64,000 nt of DNA from M3007 sp044230315 (GTDB lineage Bacteria > Bacteroidota > Bacteroidia > Chitinophagales > Saprospiraceae), in NCBI GenBank assembly GCA_044230315.1, contig JBGARJ010000026.1:1-64000 (forward strand). The letters are read 5' to 3'. Position numbers and translations under genes: made by a program. Every line of letters begins with the position of its first letter. Position 1 is the first letter of the stretch. The notes beneath the pieces were generated by a model. It had not been told where the DNA came from. It saw only the letters and a list, made by a program, of their open reading frames with translations, and did no database searches. Shown one piece after another: positions 54,015 through 63,743 of the stretch.

Positions 54015-55802
54015 TCACTCGTCCAGTTTCAAATCGAATCGTTGCAACAAATCATTGACCAGAGGGTTCAATTCGCGCATTTTATCCAGCTTTTCTTTGG
54101 TCGTGAGTGGCTTTTTGGGTTGGGCGGCCGCTTGCATTTCGGCCGCCTTAGCCTCATCGATTTCGATCCGGATTTTAAGCGCTGAGTCGTGGAGCCGGGC
54201 GCGCAGGGCGTCGAGCAGGCGGGTGAATTCTTCCTGGATCAGGCTCCGGTGCACGCTGAGTCCGACGGTTGCCACCAGGGTTTTGTCGTCGAGGCGCAGA
54301 TCGGCGCCGGTCATGGCCTGTCGAAGCGTCGGAGAAGGGTGCAGTTCGGCAAAAGCCACCCATTCGGCCTGGGCATTTTCCAACGACAGTCGGCTTTCGC
54401 GTGCGGCTTTTTCCGCTTCTTCCACGGCCACAGCTTCTTCGAAATCTTCGAGCCGCAGCGATACTTTGTCGGCCCGCTTCAAGCCCAACCGCAGTTCGGT
54501 TTTGAGGCTGGCCATGGCTTCCTGGCTGAGTTCGGCGGCGTTGGATTCGGCGACGGCTGCCGGGCGTTGCGGGCTTGGCGGCAGTAGAGCGGGCACTTCG
54601 GTAGGTTGGGCGTTGCTGGCGCCAGGGCCGCTGGGCTTGGCCACCGGGCTACTGTTGCCGGGCGTTACGTTAGAAGTTTTTTTTTCCGGAATTCCTGCTG
54701 CGGAAACGGCCCGGTTGAGGTAACACATTTTCAGCAGGGCCATCTCGACGTGCAGGCGTTTGTAGCGCGCCATTTTGAAATGCACATCGCATTCGTTGGC
54801 GATATTCAGCGCTGAAAGCAGGAACGAGGCCGGCGCCAAAGCAGCCTGCCGCCGGTAGCGCTCGCGCAGGCTGTCGCCTACTTCGAGGAGGACCAGGGTG
54901 GCCTCGTCTTTGCACACCAGGATGTTGCGCAGGTGCTCGGCCAGGCCGGTCAAAAATACTTCGGGCTCGAAACCCTTGCGCAGGATCTGGTCGAACAGGT
55001 TCAGCACGGCCGGTGCGTCTTCGGCGAGCAGTGCATCGGTGAGTTGGAAATAGTAATCGTAATCGAGGACGTTCAGGTTTTCGATGACATCCTCGTAGCG
55101 GATCTTTTTATTGGCAAAACTGGTGATGCGGTCGAATATGGACAGGGCATCGCGCAGGGCGCCGTCGGCTTTTTGGGCGATGATGTGCAGCGCATCCTCT
55201 TCGGCTTCGATGCCTTCTTTTTCACAGATCTGTTTGAGATGCAGTACCATATCGGCTATCCCGATGCGCCGGAAGTCGAAGATCTGGCAACGCGACAAAA
55301 TGGTGGGGATGATCTTGTGTTTTTCGGTGGTAGCCAGGATGAAAATGGCGTAGGGCGGCGGTTCTTCCAGGGTTTTCAGGAAGGCATTGAACGCGCCTTG
55401 CGAGAGCATGTGCACCTCGTCGATGATGTACACCTTGTATTTGCCGCGTTGCGGCGGTACGCGCACCTGATCGACGAGCGCCCGGATGTGGTCGACACCA
55501 TTGTTGGAAGCGGCGTCGAGTTCGAAGATATTCCAGGAGGCGTCGTCATTGAAGGCTTTGCAGGAGCTACAGGTATTGCAGGCTTCGTGGTCTTTGGTGA
55601 GGTTTTCGCAGTTCAGGATTTTAGCCAGGATACGCGCGCAGGTGGTTTTGCCCACGCCACGCGGCCCGGTGAACAGGAACGCATGCGCCACATGGTCGGT
55701 GGCCAGGGCGTTTTTCAAGGTCAGGGCGACGTGCTGCTGGCCCACTACGTCCTCGAAACGTTGCGGGCGGTACTTGCGGGCAGAAACGATAAATTGGCTC
55801 AT
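54015..55802 (-). CDS. dnaX: DNA polymerase III gamma/tau subunit
   Basis: The 595-residue product starts at ATG 55802 (MSQFIVSARKYRPQRFEDVVGQ). Walker A is GPRGVGKT (46-53), zinc cysteines lie at 65, 75, 78 and 81, and the DEVHMLS and LSRC motifs follow. The C-terminal third is Glu/Ala/Pro-rich and poorly conserved, as in tau. It is the motor of the clamp loader with holB. A TACTTTTG box ends only 7 nt before the start codon, which suggests a very short or absent leader. Confidence 0.95.
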   Translation of the reverse strand: MSQFIVSARKYRPQRFEDVVGQQHVALTLKNALATDHVAHAFLFTGPRGVGKTTCARILAKILNCENLTKDHEACNTCSSCKAFNDDASWNIFELDAASNNGVDHIRALVDQVRVPPQRGKYKVYIIDEVHMLSQGAFNAFLKTLEEPPPYAIFILATTEKHKIIPTILSRCQIFDFRRIGIADMVLHLKQICEKEGIEAEEDALHIIAQKADGALRDALSIFDRITSFANKKIRYEDVIENLNVLDYDYYFQLTDALLAEDAPAVLNLFDQILRKGFEPEVFLTGLAEHLRNILVCKDEATLVLLEVGDSLRERYRRQAALAPASFLLSALNIANECDVHFKMARYKRLHVEMALLKMCYLNRAVSAAGIPEKKTSNVTPGNSSPVAKPSGPGASNAQPTEVPALLPPSPQRPAAVAESNAAELSQEAMASLKTELRLGLKRADKVSLRLEDFEEAVAVEEAEKAARESRLSLENAQAEWVAFAELHPSPTLRQAMTGADLRLDDKTLVATVGLSVHRSLIQEEFTRLLDALRARLHDSALKIRIEIDEAKAAEMQAAAQPKKPLTTKEKLDKMRELNPLVNDLLQRFDLKLDE

Positions 55803-55808
55803 GCCTTG

Positions 55809-55816
55809 CAAAAGTA
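55809..55816 (-). promoter_or_regulatory. Bacteroidota -7 box of dnaX
   Basis: TACTTTTG on the minus strand ends 6 nt upstream of the ATG at 55802, so transcription would start at or next to the start codon. No -33 TTG is seen. Confidence 0.45.
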
Positions 55817-55946
55817 CGATTGTTCGGCGGACTGTGCAGGGCGAAACCGGGTGAATTTATCCACAAACGGCGGCTGCGCGTCTGTTTGCGGTTAAGGCTT
55901 GAAAAACAGCGTGTTTTGAAATTGCCCCGGGTTTGGCCCTGCAACG

Positions 55947-58286
55947 TTAATTCAAAAAATAAATCACAGACAGGTTAGTTTCGGAAAACCGACCCGGGAA
56001 ACTGGTCACGGGGAGTAGCGCAAACGAATTATCCGGTCCAAAGACGTGCTCAAACCGGATCTGGCTCAGAGGGGTAAAAAACCATTGCAGTCCCAGGATG
56101 ATTTCGCCCTGTAGGTTGCGGTCGTACGCCGGCAGCGGAATGTTTACGGGAGTGAGTTCGCCGCTGGATTGCAGTTCCACGGCTTCGCGGCCGTAGCGCT
56201 GGCTGCCCGTCAGATTGATCATGCCAAACAGGCGAAATTGTTTGACCGGATACCAGTTGACGCCAAACCGGCCCTGGCCGAACATGGAAGTGTAGCGCTC
56301 AAACACCCATTGCCCGGGTACGGTGAGCAGGGCCAAGGTTTGGAAATAACCCTGCCAAACGGTACCGGCTTCGAGGCTGATCCGGGAACCGGGCACCCAG
56401 GTCGCCCCCACCGATGCCTGCCCGCCGGGATATTCGCCTTTGAGCGAAGTGGTACCAAACAGACTGCAATTCCAGATGAGCCGCTTGCGACTGTCGGCCG
56501 TAAATTGGAATGCCCCGCTGATTATCGGCGCCACTTCCTGGTCGATGTACGCGCCGCCAATGCCATAGCGCTTCAGGGAGGTGTAGGGCCTTGCCGACAT
56601 CGAGAGGTAATACCGTCGGAAATGTCCATCCAACCCCGAAAAATCGGCGTTCAGATTCCAGTTATTCCGATAGGCCGGGGTTAGTCGCCAAACCACGTCG
56701 ACCCCCGCGGCGGCCGTGATATTTTGAAATATCCAATACGGCCTGAAATCGCGGTAGTTGAGGTAGGCTTGTGAACTGGAGAATTGGGGCGCCGCCGGCT
56801 CGTTATCCGGCTGTGCAAGGGTCCGGTATCCCTGGTTGTGCGACAACGACCAGCCCCAGCGGTGGTTGATCCGGGCGATCGAGCAGTTGTACCGGTATCC
56901 GCTGTACGTATTGGTGTCTAGCTTCGTGTACTGGTACAGGGTACTGCCGGCCAGTTCATAGGTATTGGAAGCATCGCGCAACCGCAACCGGAGTTGAGGG
57001 CGCGCCGACGCTACCCCGGGCCCTGCCAGGGTACTGCCGTTCGAAATATGCACAAAACTATTGTTGGGCAGCACGTATTCGGCGGCGAGGAAGTTGTAAT
57101 CGGACACTGCCTGAAGGGTCTCTTTGCGCACTTCCTGTTTATCCGGGTTGACGACTTCCTGCCCGACCGGCCCCAATAAGGCGTTGTACACCCCGAAGCG
57201 CCAGTTCCCCTTGGTTCGGGCGCTCAATTTGGTCGCTTGCAGCAATTTGGACGAGGTAAATTTCAGGATCAGCTCCCCGGTATCCACGGGTGCGCGCCAG
57301 GCAAACAGTCCGCCGTAGAGCTGCGGCGCATAGCTGATTCCGCCGTTTTTCTCAAACAAATCGCGCTCTTCCTCCAGCAGTTGCCGGGGCTCGGGGAGTT
57401 CAACATCTCCGCTGATTTCCGTCCGGATTGGTTGCAGGATCGAGCCCCAGTCTATTTCGAGTTGCCGGGCCGGCAGCAGCGTAAAATCGAGCGTGGCACT
57501 TTCATTCAGGCCGATCCGGGCATCGGCGCCGATCGATTGCACCAGCGAGGGATTGCCAAACGGGCCGGTTTCCACGTTAAACTTCGTGTTGGAATGCAGC
57601 GCCAGCGAACGGCGCCGCGCCTGGTGCAGGTCGTGTAAACCCGTGATAGCGCCGAATTGCAGCACGGCATCGCCGACAAGCGGGTTTTGGGGGCTCCACG
57701 TGGATAGCTCGCCGCTGCTGCGATCGAAACGAACGCATTGCAAGCCCCAGGTTTGATCCTGCCGGCGCGGAAAGCGCAACGCCGTGAATGGGATGCGGAT
57801 TTCCAAACTCCAGCCATCGGATTGATCGGTTACCGCGCTTTGCCAGGCGGCGTCCCAGTTGGCGCCCAATTGCCGGGCATCCGATTGAACGCCTGCGGCA
57901 GTAACGGTGAAATCGAACGAGAGCTGATCGTCGTTCCAGGTATCGAGCCGGACCTGGAACCAGTCGCCGGTAAGTGCCCCGTCGCGCAGGCCCTGGTCAC
58001 GGCGGATACTGGTCGCTTCAGGGTCATGGCAATAAGCGGCTATCCATAGTGCATCATCGGTATAAAACAGCCGAACCGTGGTACTGCATAGGGGCGACCG
58101 ACCAAAAACCGGTGTGGATGTAATAAATGCTTCCAGCGGAGGCAAGCCTTGCCAGCAGGTATCCGTGAGTTGGCCGTCGAGGGTAGGGACGGTAGATTGC
58201 CGGTTGATTTCAACGGTGCGGGCATGCTGCGCAAAAAGCGGGCTAAGACTCGCCACGAACAGGGCCGTCAGGGTACATTTTTGCAT
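55947..58286 (-). CDS. DUF5916-type outer-surface protein with CBM9-like domain
   Basis: The 779-residue product has a signal peptide (MQKCTLTALFVASLSPLFA). A CBM9-like domain (about 25-200; PTLDGQLTDTCWQGLPPLEAF ... YTDDALWIAAYCHDPE) is followed by a DUF5916 barrel region rich in amphipathic strands and aromatic residues, ending in a C-terminal strand FSETNLSVIYFLN, typical of outer-membrane beta-barrels. The function is unknown; homologues in Bacteroidota are often near peptidase or sugar-use genes. It is a single-gene unit. Confidence 0.82.
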   Translation of the reverse strand: MQKCTLTALFVASLSPLFAQHARTVEINRQSTVPTLDGQLTDTCWQGLPPLEAFITSTPVFGRSPLCSTTVRLFYTDDALWIAAYCHDPEATSIRRDQGLRDGALTGDWFQVRLDTWNDDQLSFDFTVTAAGVQSDARQLGANWDAAWQSAVTDQSDGWSLEIRIPFTALRFPRRQDQTWGLQCVRFDRSSGELSTWSPQNPLVGDAVLQFGAITGLHDLHQARRRSLALHSNTKFNVETGPFGNPSLVQSIGADARIGLNESATLDFTLLPARQLEIDWGSILQPIRTEISGDVELPEPRQLLEEERDLFEKNGGISYAPQLYGGLFAWRAPVDTGELILKFTSSKLLQATKLSARTKGNWRFGVYNALLGPVGQEVVNPDKQEVRKETLQAVSDYNFLAAEYVLPNNSFVHISNGSTLAGPGVASARPQLRLRLRDASNTYELAGSTLYQYTKLDTNTYSGYRYNCSIARINHRWGWSLSHNQGYRTLAQPDNEPAAPQFSSSQAYLNYRDFRPYWIFQNITAAAGVDVVWRLTPAYRNNWNLNADFSGLDGHFRRYYLSMSARPYTSLKRYGIGGAYIDQEVAPIISGAFQFTADSRKRLIWNCSLFGTTSLKGEYPGGQASVGATWVPGSRISLEAGTVWQGYFQTLALLTVPGQWVFERYTSMFGQGRFGVNWYPVKQFRLFGMINLTGSQRYGREAVELQSSGELTPVNIPLPAYDRNLQGEIILGLQWFFTPLSQIRFEHVFGPDNSFALLPVTSFPGRFSETNLSVIYFLN

Positions 58287-58331
58287 AGGGTTACAGGCTT
58301 AGGCTTTACAATGGTTATTTTTCAGACGGTT

Positions 58332-58374
58332 GATATGGTTGGAATTTCATTACTGGACTCCAACCCTGTTCTTG
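58332..58374. repeat. Short relative of repeat family B
   Basis: ATATGGTTGGAATTTCATTACTGGACTCCAACC shares TTTCATT-CTGGACTCCAA with copy 2 at its left end and ends in CCCTGTTCTTG. The arms pair imperfectly. Treated as a degraded short copy. Confidence 0.5.
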
Positions 58375-58489
58375 TAACGTACCCCGGTAGCCGGAACGTT
58401 GATTCACTAACAAAATTTTAACGCTGAGCAGGCGTGTGGCTGCTGGCCGGGCAGGAGCCGGACGCTCGTTCATTTCAGCCTCCCGAACG

Positions 58490-58900
58490 TTAGGGTTGCG
58501 AATGCAGGTTTACCGTAGTTGAGGTCATGGTGCCGTCGTGGTCCAATTGTGCAAACACTTCCAGCACCAGATCGGCGTTACCCGGAACATTGTTGGACCA
58601 GGCCTCATCAATATGGAGCGACTGGCCGTGCGTGTGCAGGGATTTTTCATAAAGCACAGAGCCATCGGCTTTCTTACGGATTTCGATTGCCCAACCGTGC
58701 AGGTATTCTTTCCCCGTGAGGACAGCCTTAATGGACACCGTTTCACCCAAATGAACGAGCTGGCCTTCCAAGGGTGAGCTGATCGCAAAGCTGGCCTCGT
58801 TGACTGGTACGCTTTCTCTGGTGCAGGACTGGTAGGAGGTGACACCGAGCAGGACCAGCAGGATTGTTGAAAAGCCGGAGAGATATTTGAGCATAGTCAT
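58490..58900 (-). CDS. Small lipoprotein (Ig-like)
   Basis: From ATG 58900 the product is 136 residues with a lipoprotein-like signal (FSTILLVLLGVTSYQSC, Cys26). An Ig-like beta domain follows (ISSPLEGQLVHLGETVSIKAVLTGKEYLHGWAIEIRKK). A second ATG at 58894 would serve equally. No enzyme motif is visible; a possible envelope or metal/ligand-binding role is open. It is divergent from the 58987 gene. Confidence 0.75.
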   Translation of the reverse strand: MTMLKYLSGFSTILLVLLGVTSYQSCTRESVPVNEASFAISSPLEGQLVHLGETVSIKAVLTGKEYLHGWAIEIRKKADGSVLYEKSLHTHGQSLHIDEAWSNNVPGNADLVLEVFAQLDHDGTMTSTTVNLHSQP

Positions 58901-58986
58901 GTTTGTTTTGACAGGTATTTTGACCAAAGGTATTGTCGCGAGCATGACTGGTAAAGATCATATCTTTCAACCTTTTATGGTACTGC

Positions 58987-59580
58987 ATGATAGCAAATGT
59001 CTTGCTCGTTTTTATCAAAAACCCGCGTTTAGGCGCGGTAAAAACCCGGATTGCGCGCACATTGGGCGATTCGGAAGCGCTGCGTATATACCTTATGTTG
59101 CTCCGCAAAACCCGGGCTGTCGCATTGGATACAGCCGTTGAACGGTGGTTGTTTTATTCCGATGCTGTTGTCGTCGATGATGACTGGCCTGAAACCGGAT
59201 TCCGGAAGTTTGTACAATCGGGCGACGATCTCGGCAGCCGGATGGAAGACGCGTTTCGTCGGGCGTTTGCTGCCGGCGCCGGCCGGGTCGTGATCATTGG
59301 CAGCGACTGCCCGGCCTTGAGTGCTGCGGTATTGGACGATGCCTTCCGGCAGCTGGATTCGTTCGATTTTGTACTCGGCCCGGCTTCGGATGGCGGGTAT
59401 TATTTGCTGGGAATGAGAAGCCTGGAGACTGCTGTGTTTCAGGAGATTGCCTGGAGTACGGCATCGGTACGGGAACAAACGGTAGCAGCGATGGAGGGAC
59501 TTGGAAAAACCTGTTTTCTGCTGCCCGAATTGTCGGATGTGGATACGGAGGAAGATTGGGCGCGGTGGAATGGGGTGTAA
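58987..59580 (+). CDS. TIGR04282-type nucleotidyl/glycosyl transferase (DUF2064)
   Basis: The 197-residue product shows the pattern LLVFIKNPRLGAVKTRIARTLGD at the start, GSDCPALSAAVLDDAF, and GPASDGGYYLLGMR, which place it in the DUF2064 family of GT-A-fold transferases. TIGR04282 members are named after arsenosugar pathways, but no such genes are here, so the acceptor is unknown. A long hairpin follows its stop. Confidence 0.85.
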   Translation: MIANVLLVFIKNPRLGAVKTRIARTLGDSEALRIYLMLLRKTRAVALDTAVERWLFYSDAVVVDDDWPETGFRKFVQSGDDLGSRMEDAFRRAFAAGAGRVVIIGSDCPALSAAVLDDAFRQLDSFDFVLGPASDGGYYLLGMRSLETAVFQEIAWSTASVREQTVAAMEGLGKTCFLLPELSDVDTEEDWARWNGV

Positions 59581-59585
59581 AAGGT

Positions 59586-59674
59586 ACTGGACAGGGTCAA
59601 CAGGGGCTCCATGATCTTTAGCCCTTCCTTGCCAGGCAATCGAAGCCCCTTCAATTGTGTTGATCCTGTCCAGT
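59586..59674. terminator. Bidirectional long hairpin between the transferase and ABC permease genes
   Basis: A 17-bp stem (59586-59602 with 59658-59674, one G-T wobble) plus an inner GGGGCT/AGCCCC (59603-59608 with 59644-59649). It lies between convergent stops. Confidence 0.65.
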
Positions 59675-59692
59675 CCAATTTTTGAAACGACC

Positions 59693-61015
59693 TTATTGGT
59701 AAAACAACCAGCGGCCGATTTCCTTAAAGGTTACTTTTTTGCCGTACAGCAATATGCCTACCCGGTAGATGCGCCCCGCCAGCCACACGAAGAAGAAGGC
59801 CGCGGCGATCACCAGGATGAGCGAGAGCGCTACCTGCCAGATGGGCGGGCTGAAGGCCATTCGGAATGGCATGACAATGGGAGAAAACAACGGGAACATA
59901 GAAGCAAATACCATCAGACCGCTGTCGGGGTTGCGGATACCCACGAAGGCAACGATGTAGAAGGCCAAAATGATGGGTATGGTAACCGGTAATACCAGCG
60001 CCTGCCCTTCGCCGTAATCGTCGCCCATAGCCGAGCCGATCGCTGCGAACAACGAGGAGTAAATGAAGTAGCCCCCCAGGAAAAAGATAATAAATGACCC
60101 GACCAGGAGGGTCCAGTTTTGCCGGCCGAGTTCGGAAAAGATGCGAAAAGCCTCTCCCTGGGCCATTTCGGGATCGATGGTCGCCTGACCAGCCGCAGCC
60201 ATAGGCGGTTGCATTTGCTGGGGGTCTACATCGACCAAAAAGGGTAGCAAAAACATGACCGCGCCGCTCAGGATGATCCAGGCGATGACTTGTGTGAGCC
60301 CGACGGCTCCGGCGCCGATGATCTTGCCGAGCATGAGTTCGAAGGGGCGTACGCTCGACATCATGACTTCCACGATCCGGTTGGTCTTTTCTTCCATGAC
60401 GGAGCGCATCACCATTTGGCCGTACATCATCACCATGAAAAACATGATAAACGCCATGATACCCCCAATGGCCAGGCCGACGCCGATGGTGTATTTGCTC
60501 TCATCTTCGCCCTTATCGGTAATGTTTTCCGGATCGATGGATACCGCGGTTTCCAGGTTTTCGAGGCTGGCCCGGTCGAGGTGCAGGGAGTCGATCTTAA
60601 AATCGCGCACCTTGCCGGCAATGCGGTGTTCGATCAGGTCGCGCTTCTCCGGGGCTATTTTTTTATCCGAGTAGTAGAAAATGGTCAGGTCTTTTTGTTT
60701 CAGGTTGGCCAGGACGGGTATTCGCAACACCCCGTCGTACTGGCCGTCGGTGACCGCCGTTTTGAGTTGATCCAGGGTCTTGTCGTTTACTGGCACGTAA
60801 CGCACCCCTTTTTCATCGGGGATCGTGCCGACAATTTTGGCTTCGTCGAGCACGGCAACTTTCATTTCGCCACCGCCCTGGTATTTCGTGAGGCCAACGA
60901 TGACCAGAAAATAGACCAGCAGTCCCACCGGCGCCAGAAGGGTTCCGATGATAAACGATTTCTTGCGAACGCGGGTCAGGTATTCGCGGCGAATGATGAG
61001 TTTTAATTTATGCAT
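59693..61015 (-). CDS. ABC-2 type transporter permease (NatB-like)
   Basis: The 440-residue product has one N-terminal membrane helix (SFIIGTLLAPVGLLVYFLVIVGL). A large extracytoplasmic domain (about 50-175) follows, then five or more helices, with the family signature VMEEKTNRIVEVMMSSVRPFELMLGKIIGAGAVGL. It is the membrane partner of the ATPase gene 50 nt upstream. NatAB-type systems export sodium or small compounds; the substrate is unknown. Confidence 0.9.
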   Translation of the reverse strand: MHKLKLIIRREYLTRVRKKSFIIGTLLAPVGLLVYFLVIVGLTKYQGGGEMKVAVLDEAKIVGTIPDEKGVRYVPVNDKTLDQLKTAVTDGQYDGVLRIPVLANLKQKDLTIFYYSDKKIAPEKRDLIEHRIAGKVRDFKIDSLHLDRASLENLETAVSIDPENITDKGEDESKYTIGVGLAIGGIMAFIMFFMVMMYGQMVMRSVMEEKTNRIVEVMMSSVRPFELMLGKIIGAGAVGLTQVIAWIILSGAVMFLLPFLVDVDPQQMQPPMAAAGQATIDPEMAQGEAFRIFSELGRQNWTLLVGSFIIFFLGGYFIYSSLFAAIGSAMGDDYGEGQALVLPVTIPIILAFYIVAFVGIRNPDSGLMVFASMFPLFSPIVMPFRMAFSPPIWQVALSLILVIAAAFFFVWLAGRIYRVGILLYGKKVTFKEIGRWLFYQ

Positions 61016-61065
61016 AAGACAATTGGGTTAGCAGTGAACACGGATTGGGGAGGTGGCTGTGGCGC

Positions 61066-61965
61066 TTACGCCTGGGTTTCGCCGACCCGGCGGATAAAAA
61101 TCTCGTTGAAGGTGGGGAGGATCTCTTCGAATTTGGTGATGCGCACGTTGTGTTGGAGCAGATATCCCAGCAGGTCATTGCTGCGGCTGTCGTCTTCGAG
61201 TTGCACCGTGACTGCGCCGTCGGGGCGGCTGGCCACCTGGAATTTCTGGTCAAAATCGTCCGGCAATTTGCTGGATGTTTCGATCCGGAACAGGTTCTGT
61301 TTAAACTCGTTCTTGATCGCCTGTACCTCGCCGTACAGCACATTTTTGCCCCGGTTGATCAGTACGATATGGTCGCACATCTCCTCGACCTGTTCCATCC
61401 GGTGTGTGCTGAAGATGATACTTGTGCCGGCGGCGTTGAGTTGGCGGATCTCGTCTTTGATCAGCGTGGTATTGATGGGATCGAGCCCGCTGAAGGGCTC
61501 GTCGAGGATCAGCAGTTTGGGCTTGTGCACCACGGTGGTGATAAACTGGATTTTTTGCTGCATGCCTTTGGAGAGTTCCTCCACTTTTTTGTTCCACCAA
61601 TCCATGATCTCAAACTTGGTGAACCAGTGCTTGATCTCTTTTCTGGCTTCGGCCTCCGACAGGCCCTTGAGTTGTGCGAGGTAGAGCAGGTGTTCGCCCA
61701 CCTTCATTTTTTTGTACAAACCGCGTTCTTCGGGCATGTAGCCGATCTGTTCGGGCGTGCGCTCGTTGATCTTTTCGCCATCGAGGCGGATCGTGCCTTC
61801 GTCGGGGCCGGTGATGGTGGTGATCATCCGGATCAGGGAGGTTTTGCCGGCGCCATTGGGCCCCAACAATCCGAATACGCTGCCTTTTGGCACATCGAAC
61901 GTCACGTGATCGACAGCCGTGTATTTGTCATACCGTTTGACCACATCTTGAATAGATAGAATCAT
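61066..61965 (-). CDS. ABC transporter ATP-binding protein
   Basis: The 299-residue product starts at ATG 61965 (MILSIQDVVKRYDKYTAVDHV). Walker A is GPNGAGKTS, the signature LSKGMQQKIQ, and Walker B LLILDEPFSGLDP, followed by a switch His in STHRMEQ. A C-terminal DUF4162-like tail with beta strands (RIETSSKLPDDFDQKF) matches NatA-type subunits. Operon with the permease gene. Confidence 0.93.
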   Translation of the reverse strand: MILSIQDVVKRYDKYTAVDHVTFDVPKGSVFGLLGPNGAGKTSLIRMITTITGPDEGTIRLDGEKINERTPEQIGYMPEERGLYKKMKVGEHLLYLAQLKGLSEAEARKEIKHWFTKFEIMDWWNKKVEELSKGMQQKIQFITTVVHKPKLLILDEPFSGLDPINTTLIKDEIRQLNAAGTSIIFSTHRMEQVEEMCDHIVLINRGKNVLYGEVQAIKNEFKQNLFRIETSSKLPDDFDQKFQVASRPDGAVTVQLEDDSRSNDLLGYLLQHNVRITKFEEILPTFNEIFIRRVGETQA

Positions 61966-62114
61966 GATTGGGTTCTTTTCGTTTAGCGGCCGGCAATTTC
62001 GCAACGATTACATGGGAAACTTTGCTTTAATCGGCGAAACGTCAAAAAAACTACTTTTCCAGGGCTAAAAATTCGCCTAACGGCAGGAACCGCTGCGCAA
62101 CGTCGGCCGATCCG

Positions 62115-62122
62115 TACCTTTG
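62115..62122 (+). promoter_or_regulatory. Bacteroidota -7 box of the aldehyde dehydrogenase gene
   Basis: TACCTTTG followed by CCGCC, 24 nt before the start codon at 62146. Confidence 0.55.
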
Positions 62123-62145
62123 CCGCCAAAAGACGGCGCCCGATC

Positions 62146-63585
62146 ATGGTTATCCTTCAAAATTACATCAACGGCCAATTTGTTCCGCCTGCCGGCGGGC
62201 AATACCTCGACAATGTGAACCCCGCCACCGGGGAAGTGTACGGCAAAATCCCCGACTCCGGACCGGAGGATGTGGAGGCCGCCGTGCAGGCCGCTGCGGC
62301 TGCCTTTCCCGCCTGGGCGGCCATGCCGCCGGAGCAACGCCATGATATCCTGCGCGCTATCAGCGACGGCATAATGGCCAACCTCGACCGGCTGGCCGAA
62401 GCCGAAAGCCTCGATTCGGGCAAAACCATCGCCACGGCCCGCAGCGTCGATATTCCCCGTGCGGCGCTGAATTTCAAGTTTTTTGCCACGGCCTTGCTGC
62501 ATTTTGCGTCTGAAAGCCACCACATGCCGGGCGCCCTGAGTTATACCCTCCGCCAACCGCTGGGCGTGGTAGGCGGCATTTCGCCCTGGAACCTGCCCTT
62601 GTATTTGTTTACCTGGAAAGTAGCGCCCGCCCTGGCCGCGGGAAACTGCGTGATCGGCAAACCCTCCGAAGTGACGCCGTATACCGCTTATTTGCTGGGC
62701 GAAATCTGCACAGCCGCCGGCCTCCCGCCCGGTGTGTTCAACATCGTACACGGCCTGGGGCCCCGCGCCGGCGAGGCCATCGTGCGGCACCCGCAGGTAA
62801 AAGCCGTATCGTTTACCGGCAGCACCCGGGCCGGGGCCGAGATCGCACGCATCGCCGCGCCGATGTTCAAAAAACTCTCGCTCGAACTCGGCGGTAAAAA
62901 CCCCAACCTGATCTTCGCCGACTGTGACTATGACCTGATGCTGGAGACCACGCTCCGCTCCTCGTTCAACAACCAGGGGCAAATTTGCCTGTGCGGATCG
63001 CGGATCTACGTGGAGCGCCCGCTGTACGAAAAATTTAAAACCGATTTTGTATCGGCCGTAAAAGCCATGCGGGTGGGCGATCCCGCCGACCCCGCCAGCC
63101 GCCTGGGCGCGGTGGTATCGAACATGCATTTCGACAAAGTCCTGTCGTACATCGAACTGGCAAAGCAAGAAGGCGGGACCATCCTGTGCGGCGGTCATGC
63201 GCTGAACTTGCCCGGGCGGCTCGCCGGCGGCTGGTATATCGCGCCCACGGTGATCGAAGGCCTGCCGCTGGAGTGCCGCACCAACCAGGAGGAGATTTTC
63301 GGCCCCGTCGTCACGCTCCAGCCGTTCGATACCGACGATGAAGCGCTGGCCCTGGCCAACGGCGTGCCTTACGGCCTCAGCAGCACGCTCTGGACCAACA
63401 ACCTGCGCCGCACACAGCGCTTCGCCGCCGAACTCCAGGCGGGTATCGTTTGGGTCAATTGCTGGCTGTTGCGCGATTTGCGGACGCCGTTTGGCGGGGT
63501 GAAGCAGTCGGGTGTGGGCCGCGAAGGCGGCTGGGAAGCCATGCGGTTTTTTACGGAGACAAAAAATGTGACGCTGGCCGGGTGA
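62146..63585 (+). CDS. Aldehyde dehydrogenase, aminomuconate/hydroxymuconate semialdehyde type
   Basis: The 479-residue ALDH has the nucleotide-binding FTGSTRAGAEIA, the catalytic Glu in LELGGKNPN, the catalytic Cys in NNQGQICLCGSRIYVE and the C-terminal GGVKQSGVGREGG. The pattern around the Cys resembles 2-aminomuconic or 2-hydroxymuconic semialdehyde dehydrogenases, as in kynurenine or meta-cleavage pathways. No other genes of those pathways are in view, so the exact substrate is inferred. Confidence 0.9.
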   Translation: MVILQNYINGQFVPPAGGQYLDNVNPATGEVYGKIPDSGPEDVEAAVQAAAAAFPAWAAMPPEQRHDILRAISDGIMANLDRLAEAESLDSGKTIATARSVDIPRAALNFKFFATALLHFASESHHMPGALSYTLRQPLGVVGGISPWNLPLYLFTWKVAPALAAGNCVIGKPSEVTPYTAYLLGEICTAAGLPPGVFNIVHGLGPRAGEAIVRHPQVKAVSFTGSTRAGAEIARIAAPMFKKLSLELGGKNPNLIFADCDYDLMLETTLRSSFNNQGQICLCGSRIYVERPLYEKFKTDFVSAVKAMRVGDPADPASRLGAVVSNMHFDKVLSYIELAKQEGGTILCGGHALNLPGRLAGGWYIAPTVIEGLPLECRTNQEEIFGPVVTLQPFDTDDEALALANGVPYGLSSTLWTNNLRRTQRFAAELQAGIVWVNCWLLRDLRTPFGGVKQSGVGREGGWEAMRFFTETKNVTLAG

Positions 63586-63743
63586 AGGAGAAAGGGGGTA
63601 TTGGTGTAGAAATTTCAAAGACGCAACGGCTGAGCCGATCCGGCGGCTGGCATTTACCGGACGCCAAAATTTCGGTTGACCCCCGGGTCCGGTGTGCTCC
63701 GGGTGGGGCATTTCCTGCCACCGCAACCCTCCGCTGCAACGTA

